From Paraflavisolibacter caeni (GTDB lineage Bacteria > Bacteroidota > Bacteroidia > Chitinophagales > Chitinophagaceae): a stretch of DNA of 64,000 nucleotides. This document shows, in pieces, positions 24,786-32,883 of the stretch. The stretch's first letter is position 1. Each line of letters begins with the position of its first letter. The notes beneath the pieces are model-generated. The model saw nothing but the letters and a program-made list of their open reading frames with translations. It did not search any database and was not told the DNA's origin. The stretch covers positions 124,001 through 188,000 of the forward strand of contig NZ_JAOTIF010000004.1 in the NCBI RefSeq assembly GCF_025628885.1. Direction: 5' to 3'. The position numbers were made by a program, and so were the translations under genes.

Positions 24786-27620
24786 ATGAAATTGGGCTCT
24801 ACATTTTTTAACCCTTCTCTATCTTTTCGCCTACCAATAACCTGGTTACTGGTGGTTCTGATTATGTTGAACAGCTTTGGGGCTGCTAAGGCACAAACGG
24901 ACTGTCCGCCCATCAGCACCTTGCCCTGTGGCAGTGTGCAAGTGAGCCTGCCAGTGAGCCTGTCCTTCAACAGCTCTGTGGCTGGAACCATCAGCGATAA
25001 AAATGGAGCCGGCACCGGCTTTACCATGGTAGATGCCTACAGCGGTACCCGCCTCTCCCAGGATGGTAGCCCCTCCAATGCCAGTGTGCCCGGCTATGAA
25101 GCCGCCCAGCTCACCCTAGCCAGCGGCCGCCTGCAAGTCCTTACCAACAAAGGCATTGCCTACCTCACCAACAATAACCAGATCAATGCCCTGGGGATCA
25201 AAGTAGACAGCCGGGGCCTATTGCGCCTGGAAACCACCCTCATCAACCCCTTCAATGGCACCTTAAGCCAGCAGGCCGGCCTGTGGTTTGGCCTGGGGGA
25301 CAAGACCTTTGTAAAGCTGTCGGTTTCTGCCAACAAGGTGGAGTTGCGCCGCGAGCTCAATGACCTCTCCAGTACGGTGAGCGGTACCACCAACCCGGAC
25401 CAAAGGATTACAGGGGCCATCACCAACCTGAACACCATGACGGTGCGCTTACGCCTGGTGGTCGATCCCACTGCCAATATGGCCGAAGGGTTTTATTCCA
25501 CCGATGGGGTCAGTTATGTGAATGTGGGGGCGGCCTACAGCACCAAGACTGTATCGATTGCAGGGATGGGGCTGACCAGCAGTACGGCCTATGCGGGTAT
25601 CTTTGCCACCCACCGCAATGCCACCACAGCCGTAACTTATAGTTTTGAGGATTTTAATATCGCTCAGCCCAATGCCGGCAATACGGCTCCGGTCTTTTCC
25701 CCTACCAGCTACAGCTATTCACTGCAGGATGATGCAGCTGTGGGCAGTGTGGTAGGGCCGGTGAGTGCCAGTGATGCCAATGGGGATGCCCTCAGCTATT
25801 CCATAGTGTCGGGCAATACCAATGGGGCTTTTTCCATCAATGCAGCAACGGGTGAGATAACAGTTTCGAAATTTTTAAGCTACCACGCTCAGGATAGCTA
25901 TTCTTTAACGGTTCGGGCGACTGATGACGGCGGTCTTTCAGACCAGGCCAGTGTTGCAATAAATGTCACAATGGGAACTACTGTGCCTACCTTTACTACT
26001 ATTGGCTGGGGTACTGTTGCCAGCCAGCCATTTCCAGTTTATGAGTCTCAGGGAGAAGTAGTGAACGGTAAGCTTTACACTTTTAGTGGCTTCGACAATG
26101 ATAAAATAACGCAATTTGGACAATACACTCCAACGAATCGTGCCTATGTATATAATCCGGTAACAAATACATGGGCGAGTATTGCCTCAATGCCACCAAT
26201 GAACGGTACTAACCGTGGAGGTGTTACACATGCAGGATTTACAACTGATGCAAATGATATATACTTTTCTGGTGGCTATACATCCAATCTGGCGGGAACA
26301 GGACAAATTTTTGGAACTAAAGAGGTTTGGAAATATATAGTTGCCGAAAACCGTTATGTGCGCTTACCTGATTTGCCAAAAGCTTTGGCATCTGGGCAGT
26401 TGGATTACCTGGACGGTAAACTTCATCATGTTGGCGGTTTTCCAGGCAACCCAAATACAACCACTGCTCTTGGTGACCATTATGTACTTGATTTAGATAA
26501 TATAGCCGCAGGCTGGAAGATATTAGCACCAGTTCCTAACCCACGTAACCATCCAGGTTCAACTGTCTATGGGAGCAAAATTTACTTTATAGGAGGGCAA
26601 TACGGTAACGATCATACGTCTGTACCACAGAAAGATGTACATGTCTATGATCCCGAAACAAACACCTGGACAAAGTTAGCAGATTTGCCTGTCCCTAGTG
26701 GCACTACAGGCAGGGCCCATATTTCGTCTGCAGTGATTGTATTAGGAAATAGAATTTTAGTAATAGGAGGTGAAACTTCTCATACTGTTTTCTCTAATAT
26801 GGTATCTGCATATACACCTGCAACGAATACCTGGCAAAATCTTACGTCTTTTCCAAAAGCCATAGCTGGAGGTGTTGCTGGTAATTTAGGTGGTAACATT
26901 TACTACACGGGTGGATGGAATTCAAAAACTACCTATAAAGGAACACCAGGAGCGGTAACCACCCAGCAGGTAACAACTTTCACTCTCATTAATGCCGATA
27001 CAGAGCAGCCTATTCAAACACTTACCAATGGAAGTACGCTAAACCTTGCGACCCTGCCTAGTCGAAACCTGAATATTAGGGCTAATACCAATCCAGCAAC
27101 CGTAGGCAGTGTGGTGTTTGCCTTAAGTGGCACACAGACGAAAAATGTTACAGAAAGCCGAGCCCCTTATGCGCTCTTTGGTGATAACAACAGCGGGGAT
27201 TATTATGGCTGGACTCCGGCCACAGGCTCGTATACGCTAAAGGCTACACCTTTTACATCTACTGGTGGCGCTGGTACTGCAGGTACTTCATTAACAGTAG
27301 GATTTACTGTGATGGATCAGGCTGCAACTACATCAACAATTTCTGAAGGTCAAACAATTAGTCATTTGAAGTTGTACCCTAACCCAGGTAAGAGTGAAGA
27401 AGTTCGCATAGAGGTTCTAAATCTTGGCAGGGAGGAACATGTAAAAATGAGTCTGGTAAATATTAGTGGACAGCTTGTTGAAGTGAAACACCTTATGACC
27501 AATTCACAAGGTAGTATAAGCACTTTCCTTTCAACAGAAAAGACGCTGCGGCCAGGCGTATATCTGATCCAGGTGGAATCATCAAAGGGTAAATTGCAGC
27601 ATAAATTTATTGTGAAATAG
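24786..27620 (+). CDS. Secreted Kelch-repeat protein with T9SS sorting domain
   Basis: 944 residues from 24786 (MKLGSTFFNPSLSF); the frame from 24690 only adds an unlikely leader. Order: signal peptide (1-36, ending AAKA), a Cys-containing beta-sandwich domain (about 37-295, TDCPPISTLPCGS at its start), a cadherin-like domain (about 298-395, with SVVGPVSASDANGDALSYSI and LTVRATDDGGLSDQASVAIN), a Kelch beta-propeller (about 400-735, repeats such as YVYNPVTNTWASIASMP and VHVYDPETNTWTKLADLP), a linker domain, then a type IX C-terminal domain (LKLYPNPGKSEEVRIEV to the final HKFIVK). It is probably exported through the T9SS and held at or released from the surface. Bases 24890-25850 are much GC-richer than the rest of the gene. 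Ligand unknown; glycan binding is a guess. Confidence 0.9.
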   Translation: MKLGSTFFNPSLSFRLPITWLLVVLIMLNSFGAAKAQTDCPPISTLPCGSVQVSLPVSLSFNSSVAGTISDKNGAGTGFTMVDAYSGTRLSQDGSPSNASVPGYEAAQLTLASGRLQVLTNKGIAYLTNNNQINALGIKVDSRGLLRLETTLINPFNGTLSQQAGLWFGLGDKTFVKLSVSANKVELRRELNDLSSTVSGTTNPDQRITGAITNLNTMTVRLRLVVDPTANMAEGFYSTDGVSYVNVGAAYSTKTVSIAGMGLTSSTAYAGIFATHRNATTAVTYSFEDFNIAQPNAGNTAPVFSPTSYSYSLQDDAAVGSVVGPVSASDANGDALSYSIVSGNTNGAFSINAATGEITVSKFLSYHAQDSYSLTVRATDDGGLSDQASVAINVTMGTTVPTFTTIGWGTVASQPFPVYESQGEVVNGKLYTFSGFDNDKITQFGQYTPTNRAYVYNPVTNTWASIASMPPMNGTNRGGVTHAGFTTDANDIYFSGGYTSNLAGTGQIFGTKEVWKYIVAENRYVRLPDLPKALASGQLDYLDGKLHHVGGFPGNPNTTTALGDHYVLDLDNIAAGWKILAPVPNPRNHPGSTVYGSKIYFIGGQYGNDHTSVPQKDVHVYDPETNTWTKLADLPVPSGTTGRAHISSAVIVLGNRILVIGGETSHTVFSNMVSAYTPATNTWQNLTSFPKAIAGGVAGNLGGNIYYTGGWNSKTTYKGTPGAVTTQQVTTFTLINADTEQPIQTLTNGSTLNLATLPSRNLNIRANTNPATVGSVVFALSGTQTKNVTESRAPYALFGDNNSGDYYGWTPATGSYTLKATPFTSTGGAGTAGTSLTVGFTVMDQAATTSTISEGQTISHLKLYPNPGKSEEVRIEVLNLGREEHVKMSLVNISGQLVEVKHLMTNSQGSISTFLSTEKTLRPGVYLIQVESSKGKLQHKFIVK

Positions 27621-28199
27621 TTACCTTACTATTTAGTCAATTGATATAAAAAAACAGCGGCGAGAATGAAAACTCTACACCGCTGTTGTCGAACTATATA
27701 GGGATACATAGGGTTGCAACGGCGGGTACATCAGTAATCCATAGGAATTTATTACATCTGTTCAATTTTCAAATTAATTAAAACAGGATTCCTTTTTCAC
27801 ATATGGAATACCATGCCAGAATGAATGATTTTTTGAAAGTATTATTGGGTCGACAATGAATAAAACCTTCGTTAAATAAAAGGCCGATGTATAAATACCT
27901 GCCGAATGCTTGATTTAACAGATTATAATCAAGTGAGTTAGAACAAATTTTTAACGGGTTTCAGATAATATCTTATGGAAGCATGGATATGATAAATAAA
28001 TTTATTCATATTAAATTTTGAATAGCATTTGAATTGAAAAATTATTAAAATGTGAATAAAGGGGGATTATTTTTTGCTTTACTTTACTTTTCATTTTGCT
28101 TTTAATACAGCAATCCTATCTGTATAATATTACTAGAACTTAATATTAATTGATCTGCTTTGGCACTGGCTTTGTTTGCATCTGTAAAACCATTTATCC
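27621..28199. other. Gene-free gap with an orphan terminator-like hairpin
   Basis: 579 bases with no supported gene. At 27653-27687 AACAGCGG pairs with CCGCTGTT over a 19-base loop that has its own GAG/CTC stem. The T-run (seven T) is on the minus strand side, as if it ended a leftward transcript, but no gene lies to its right on that strand. It could also serve weakly as the end of the Kelch gene. The right half (27950-28190) is very AT-rich and holds the promoter of the next small gene. Confidence 0.5.
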
Positions 28200-28415
28200 A
28201 TGACGATGCAAGAGTTTAATACCCTGGAAAAAGATAAGCTACATAGATATTTATTAAAAAATGGTGTATTCTTAGATAGCTATGAAACTGATGAGTTTTA
28301 TATAGTTCTTTTTAAACTCGATAATTGTTTTGTAGAGGTGTGCTTTGATGTTCATTGTACTAAAATTATCCAGAGCAAAATTTTTAAACCACAAAGGAAA
28401 TCTTACCATATTTAG
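28200..28415 (+). CDS. Small hypothetical protein
   Basis: 71 residues. LEKDKLHRYLLKNGVFLDSY is a helix, followed by beta strands (EFYIVLFKLDNCFVEVCFD). The pattern of a leading helix, an NGVFL turn and two strands ending in an Asn-x-Phe-Val-Glu-Val motif is shared by short Bacteroidota proteins of unknown function. No signal or membrane part. The start could be 28200 or 28206 (MQEFNTLEK). The gene stands alone in AT-rich DNA; the codon pattern looks coding, but there is no partner to suggest a role. Confidence 0.6.
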   Translation: MTMQEFNTLEKDKLHRYLLKNGVFLDSYETDEFYIVLFKLDNCFVEVCFDVHCTKIIQSKIFKPQRKSYHI

Positions 28416-28555
28416 AACTCTTTTTTTCAACTCACCCAACTAAAATTCATTTACTTCTTATCTATTCCTTAAAATCTGATAGATTTTAAGCATTCGGTAT
28501 GTTTCTAATTCTGCAGAATAGCTCTTTAGTTTTTGCATCTTAAAATATTAGCAAC

Positions 28556-29272
28556 ATGAAACAAGTAACATTTATTTTAGCAATTTTAATGCTTCTGCTG
28601 GGTTCATGTAAAAAAGACTACTTTAAACCACCACAAAACGGCAAATATAAACCGGATGTAAGGCCGGAAAGATTTACAAACAGCACCCACATTACCAATC
28701 CCTGGACCCCATATGAGCCTGGGAAAAAGTACATATTTGAAGGAAAATCAGAGGAGGGTCAGGAAAGAATAATAGAACAACGGCTAAACACTACTAAAAA
28801 GATTCTCAATATTACCTGTGTAATTGTCGATTTCAAAGCATATGTAGATGGCAAACTTGCTGAACAAGCCTCTGACTGGTATGCACAGGACAATGATGGC
28901 ACATTATGGTATTTTGGTGAAAAAGTGAACAATTACAATGAGGATGGCACACTAAAAGACCATGAAGGTTCCTGGGAAGCTGGTGTGGACGGTGCACAAC
29001 CAGGCATCATTATGTTAGCCAAACCAAAGAAAGGCATCTCTTACCTGGAAGAATATTATTTGAATCATGCGGAAGATGAAGCGGAAGTCCTGGAGACAGG
29101 CATTACTGTTACCACCCCTCTTGGTACTTTCAACGATTGCATCAAAACCAAAAACTTCACTAGACTGGAACCAGATATTATAGAATATAAATACTATGCT
29201 CCTGGTTATGGTGTTATCAAAGAAATGAACCAGACAGAGAAAGAAGAAATATTTCTGAAAGCCATTGAGTGA
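28556..29272 (+). CDS. Lipoprotein of unknown function
   Basis: 238 residues. Signal with lipobox LLLGSC (lipidated Cys about 18), followed by the KKD commonly seen after the lipid Cys in Bacteroidota. The mature part is a beta-sandwich-like stretch: YIFEGKSEEGQERIIEQRL, DGKLAEQASDWYAQDNDGTL, WYFGEKV, and a final YYAPGYGVIKEMNQTE. The Asp-Gly-rich DGTLWYFGE motif and the YYAPGYG ending recall proteins predicted to be calycin-like or lipoprotein-localisation-fold carriers, but I cannot name a family with confidence. It has no operon partner. Confidence 0.7.
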   Translation: MKQVTFILAILMLLLGSCKKDYFKPPQNGKYKPDVRPERFTNSTHITNPWTPYEPGKKYIFEGKSEEGQERIIEQRLNTTKKILNITCVIVDFKAYVDGKLAEQASDWYAQDNDGTLWYFGEKVNNYNEDGTLKDHEGSWEAGVDGAQPGIIMLAKPKKGISYLEEYYLNHAEDEAEVLETGITVTTPLGTFNDCIKTKNFTRLEPDIIEYKYYAPGYGVIKEMNQTEKEEIFLKAIE

Positions 29273-29392
29273 ACATTTAGTAGTTAGAAATTTTTATGCC
29301 GGTAATATGTATTGGAGTTACAAATAGTATAAATCCCAAGGTATGCCGCGAGGCATTCATCTGGAATGTTGTAAACCCTACAATTATTGTTC

Positions 29393-30289
29393 ATGAAACC
29401 CATACTGTTTGTAATAGCAACCACTTTGTCTTTTCTACACATTGTGGCACAGAAAATTACCATTAGCGGTTTTGTAAAGGACAAAGCTTCGCAGGAAGCA
29501 TTAATAGGAGCTTCTGTCATCGATGCTCATACAAAAACAGGCATATTTACCAATCTCTATGGTTTTTATTCATTAACAATTGCCAAGTCAGATACCATAG
29601 AATTGCTTTTCACTTATCAAGGTTATCATATCCAGGCAAAGAAAGTAGTATCGCAGGAAAATGCCCATATTGATGTTTTATTAGAGAGCATCACAACAAC
29701 ATTGGGAGAGGTTGTAGTAACTGCAGAAAAAAATGACCAAAATATACAAAGAGCACAAATGGGTGTTATTGACGTGCCGATTACAGCAATTAAGAACTTG
29801 CCTGCCATTATTGGAGAAAGGGATATATTCAAAATTGTTCAGCTGTTACCTGGCGTGCAGGGTGGAAATGAAGGGACAGCCGGCTTTCATGTTAGAGGTG
29901 GCAACCAGGATCAAAACTTAGTTCAATTAGATGAAGCTACTGTATATAATCCCTATCACTTGTTTGGCTTGTTCAGCACATTTAATGTAAATGCAATCAA
30001 TAACGTTCAATTGATCAAAGGTGGTTTTCCTGCCGAGTATGGTGGCAGGCTCAGCTCAATTTTAAATATTACTATGAAAGAGGGGAATAAAACAAAATAC
30101 CAGCTAGAAGGAGGGATAGGATTACTTTCCTGTAATCTGACTTTTCAGGGTCCAATTCAAAAAAATAAATCTTCATTCATTGTTTCTGCACGGAATAGCC
30201 ACATTAATTTATTGCTGAAACCATTTATTCCCAAAAATACTCTGTCTTTATGTTTAATTTACTGTTGTTGGTGTTATTTAAAAGTGTAA
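29393..30289 (+). pseudogene. Truncated SusC-type TonB receptor (plug domain only)
   Basis: Start at ATG 29393 (MKPILFVIATTLSFLHIVAQ, signal peptide). A carboxypeptidase-like beta-sandwich (ITISGFVKDKASQEALIGAS) comes next, then the plug domain with VTAEKNDQNIQRAQMGV, FKIVQLLPGVQGGNEGTAGF, HVRGGNQDQNLVQLDEATVY and FPAEYGGRLSSILNITMKEG. The protein breaks off after about 285 residues, just after the first barrel strands (SSFIVSARNSHINLLLKPF), and ends with an unrelated CLIYCCWCYLKV tail. Members of this class are normally about 750-1000 residues. The frame then runs into the 3' end of the convergent PAP2 gene with an overlap of 16 bases. So the C-terminal barrel has been lost, probably by deletion or rearrangement near 30240-30275. 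No product is likely to function. Confidence 0.85.
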
Positions 30290-31248
30290 ACTATTCCCGG
30301 CATTAAATGTCCAAAATTGTATTGAAGCTGAAAAGAAACAGAGTTTTTCTTTCTCTTCTCTTCCTGCAACTTGGCGTACCGGTGATAATTGTTAACCACT
30401 TGCCGTCCAATTAAAAATCCCATAGTTGAACCTGCTACTATATCTGTTGCCCAGTGCCTGTTTTCTGTGATCCTACTTAAAGCAATTAATGAAGCGGTAG
30501 TGTAAGAAATGATAGGGACGAGCGGTCTGTCCTTATACTCCATAGCATAAACAGTTGCCGCTGCAAATGCGGCTGCAGCATGCCCGGAAGGAAAAGAACT
30601 GCTGATGGTTTTGCCGCTTACATCTTTAAATGGCTTATGAATTGGCCCATGAAATCTAGGCTCTGCTTCTTTGGCTATGGGATCATAATAAGATGGGCGC
30701 TGCCTCCCGGTTATTGCTTTGAGCAGGCTTTCCATTACTGATGAGGTTATATATGCTTGGCTTGCTAATAAAGTTGTAGTTTGAATTTTTTCATTCTTAA
30801 ACAGAAATCCATACGTTCCTAACGCAATCAAAGTAATACCCTCATATTGAGCTCCTAGATTGGTAACTCTGTTGCTGATGACTCTGACTCCTTTATTATT
30901 GTCTCGTAAATTCTGGCCAAATCGTTGAATGGATTCATCTAATAAACCCACGCCTACTAACACCACTCCAAACTTTCCAACCTTGATCCAATCTTTCTTG
31001 GTTAAATGAAATGGCGCCGTTAGTTGTTGTTTAAAATTACTGGTTAATAGAATGAAATAAGTGTCAAAATGAATTTCCGTCCTCTCGTTATATGCTTTTC
31101 GGTTGATCACATTGGTTTGCCCGCCTGCGCTATCTGTCATTAATTGTGCACTGTCCAATTTTTTGATCAATGAGTCTGGTTGCTGCGCTAATGCTATTGT
31201 TGATATTAAAATACTTAGAATAAAAACACTCCTTATTGCCAACTTCAT
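30274..31248 (-). CDS. PAP2-family phosphatase, secreted
   Basis: 324 residues. N-terminal signal peptide (AIRSVFILSILISTIALAQQ). The acid-phosphatase signature is complete: motif 1 KAITGRQRPSYYDP, motif 2 SSFPSGHAAAAF, motif 3 SRITENRHWATDIVAG. PAP2 enzymes remove phosphate from lipid phosphates such as undecaprenyl pyrophosphate or phosphatidate; here the membrane segments are few, so a periplasmic or membrane-associated enzyme is likely. The last residues (GHLMPGIVYTFK) overlap the truncated TonB gene. A second PAP2 gene of a different type lies at 31625. Confidence 0.88.
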   Translation of the reverse strand: MKLAIRSVFILSILISTIALAQQPDSLIKKLDSAQLMTDSAGGQTNVINRKAYNERTEIHFDTYFILLTSNFKQQLTAPFHLTKKDWIKVGKFGVVLVGVGLLDESIQRFGQNLRDNNKGVRVISNRVTNLGAQYEGITLIALGTYGFLFKNEKIQTTTLLASQAYITSSVMESLLKAITGRQRPSYYDPIAKEAEPRFHGPIHKPFKDVSGKTISSSFPSGHAAAAFAAATVYAMEYKDRPLVPIISYTTASLIALSRITENRHWATDIVAGSTMGFLIGRQVVNNYHRYAKLQEEKRKKNSVSFQLQYNFGHLMPGIVYTFK

Positions 31249-31481
31249 TTTTTATTTATTTTGAAGAAAAAAATATTCTTTTTAATATTAGAAGTCTGTT
31301 TCCTAGGAACAATACAACACGACTGCCAATCATCAATTCTAATAAAGCAACAACTGGAACATTTCTCTGAGTATTTTAGATCTAATGAGTATGCATAGGG
31401 TACAAAATAAGATCTGGCAGAAAATTTAATGTACTTCAATAACCTAATACAGGTACAAGGGACTGTTACCATTAGCAACAC
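31249..31481. other. Gene-poor gap left of the kinase relic
   Basis: No gene. A minus-strand 78-codon frame (31245-31481) overlaps the promoter area of the PAP2 gene and looks like chance, being rich in Cys and Lys with no order. Near 31430-31480 the plus strand translates to YFNNLIQ followed by QGTVTIS, which faintly resembles the N box of a histidine kinase with deletions. Confidence 0.35.
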
Positions 31482-31628
31482 ATGAATGCTTTCCTCAGCA
31501 TCCGATTTTCGAAAGGTACAGGCCTTGGCCTGGCAATTGCAAAGCAGATCTATGATCAGAACTACTTTTTACTGAATTTATTGCATTTCAGACCTGAACC
31601 ATCGCTTTTTAATTCAATTTTAGAATGA
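31482..31628 (+). pseudogene. Relic of a histidine kinase (G2 box)
   Basis: A 48-codon frame from ATG 31482. Bases 31506-31556 read FSKGTGLGLAIAKQIYDQ, where GTGLGLAIAKQI is the G2 box of a HATPase_c domain. What follows (NYFLLNLLHFRPEPSLFNSI) is not kinase-like. No upstream H box, receiver or sensor domain is left; only a faint N-box-like segment lies before it. It is therefore the residue of a deleted two-component sensor. Its TGA overlaps the ATG of the next PAP2 gene. Confidence 0.7.
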
Positions 31629-32299
31629 AAGAAATTTATAAAAAATATCTTCAGGAAATTTCTTTAAAAACTGCAATTGCGATCCTCCTTTTTTTTATTT
31701 CTCTCTTTGCCTTTGCAATGATTGCAGATGAGGTTGTTTTAGAGAATGAGGATTGGTTTGATACTTTAGTATTCAGTTATTTGAAAAACTATGCAACACC
31801 GGCTGTTATCAACTTTTTTAGAATATTGACTTTATTGGGGTCTCCAGTGTTTTTGTTGCCTTCATATTTTATTATAGTAATGGTGCTCCTCATTAATAGA
31901 CGCTGGACTGATGCAATAGATACAACTGTTATAAGCCTTACAAGCACTGGATTGATGTATAGTTTAAAGACTTTCTTTGGCCGTAAACGGCCTGATCTAC
32001 CACTTTTTGAAACTTTACATAATTATAGTTTTCCAAGTGGACATGCTCTTTCCTCCTTTATTTTTTGCAGTGTGCTCATTTGGCTTACCTGGAAAGGTAA
32101 TTGGAGTAAAAAATGGAAATTGTTGTTGTCCGGCTTATTGTTATTGCTTTCTATTTTAATAGGCATCAGTAGGATTGTTTTACGCTATCACTATGCCAGT
32201 GATGTGCTTGCCGGATTCTTACTAGGATTTGCCTGGGTTTTATTGTCATTTTGGCTGTTAAAAACCATTCATAACAAAATGCAAACTACAAAGACTTAA
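31625..32299 (+). CDS. PAP2-family membrane phosphatase
   Basis: 224 residues, integral in the membrane with about five to six helices (FFISLFAFAMIADEV, FFRILTLLGSPVFLLPSYFI, then GLLLLLSILIGI and FLLGFAWVLLSFWLL). Motifs: KTFFGRKRPDLP, YSFPSGHALSSF and SRIVLRYHYASDVLAG, all catalytic residues present. It resembles the bacterial lipid-phosphate and undecaprenyl-pyrophosphate phosphatases that face the periplasm. Substrate unproved. It follows the kinase relic directly and is oriented away from the first PAP2 gene, so the two are not in one operon. Confidence 0.9.
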   Translation: MKEIYKKYLQEISLKTAIAILLFFISLFAFAMIADEVVLENEDWFDTLVFSYLKNYATPAVINFFRILTLLGSPVFLLPSYFIIVMVLLINRRWTDAIDTTVISLTSTGLMYSLKTFFGRKRPDLPLFETLHNYSFPSGHALSSFIFCSVLIWLTWKGNWSKKWKLLLSGLLLLLSILIGISRIVLRYHYASDVLAGFLLGFAWVLLSFWLLKTIHNKMQTTKT

Positions 32300-32421
32300 T
32301 AAACAAGAGGAATTCATTAACATTTCCTGCTCTTACATGCCACAATGCATGTAAATAAATATTTTCATACATAGCGGATATATTTTGTATGAAATGATCT
32401 GGATCTGACTTGAGAAAAGCT

Positions 32422-32874
32422 TTATAAATAATTGTTCAACTTTGAATATGTGATTGGAAAAATAAAGTCCTGGAATACAGTATGTACTGAATTCTTTACA
32501 TGTTTTGCGTAACCTTCAAGGCTTTTCAAAAGAAGCTTACCAAAAAAAGGATCAAGCTTCGTAATTACCTCATTGACTTTACTTATTTCTCTTTTCAGCC
32601 CATTCCTTTTTTCCTCATCGAATGGGAAATACAATTTTACTTCTTCTTCATATTGCTTTTTAAACCCCTTTTCAACTTCCTTGTAATATTCCTGCAATAA
32701 AGGTGGCGCTGTAAATTGCCTTAAATGCGCAAGTTTTATGGCATCGTTTTTCTGTGCTTCATTCACCTGCCCAAATGAGCAGGAGGCCAGAACTGAGATC
32801 ATTACTGGGGCTTTCATTAAGAGTTCCCTATCTGCTCCCGATAATTTATCAAATTGAGGTATCATATGATTCAA
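32422..32874 (-). CDS. Hypothetical helical protein
   Basis: 150 residues. Helical throughout (LLMKAPVMISVLASC, KNDAIKLAHLRQFTAPPLLQ, EYYKEVEKGFKKQYEEEVKL), with no signal, membrane helix or catalytic motif. The opening (DKLSGADRELLMKAPVMISV) and overall pattern recall tellurite-resistance TerB-like or related four-helix proteins, but the similarity is weak and I do not assign a family. It is 9 bases downstream of the CLC gene on the same strand, so it probably shares its transcript. Start may be at Met1 (32874) or Met4 (32865). Confidence 0.65.
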   Translation of the reverse strand: MNHMIPQFDKLSGADRELLMKAPVMISVLASCSFGQVNEAQKNDAIKLAHLRQFTAPPLLQEYYKEVEKGFKKQYEEEVKLYFPFDEEKRNGLKREISKVNEVITKLDPFFGKLLLKSLEGYAKHVKNSVHTVFQDFIFPITYSKLNNYL

Positions 32875-32883
32875 TTTTTAAGG

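Noticed and set aside
31245-31481. 78-codon minus-strand frame
   Set aside because: Disordered Cys- and Lys-rich product overlapping the PAP2 upstream region; no family character.
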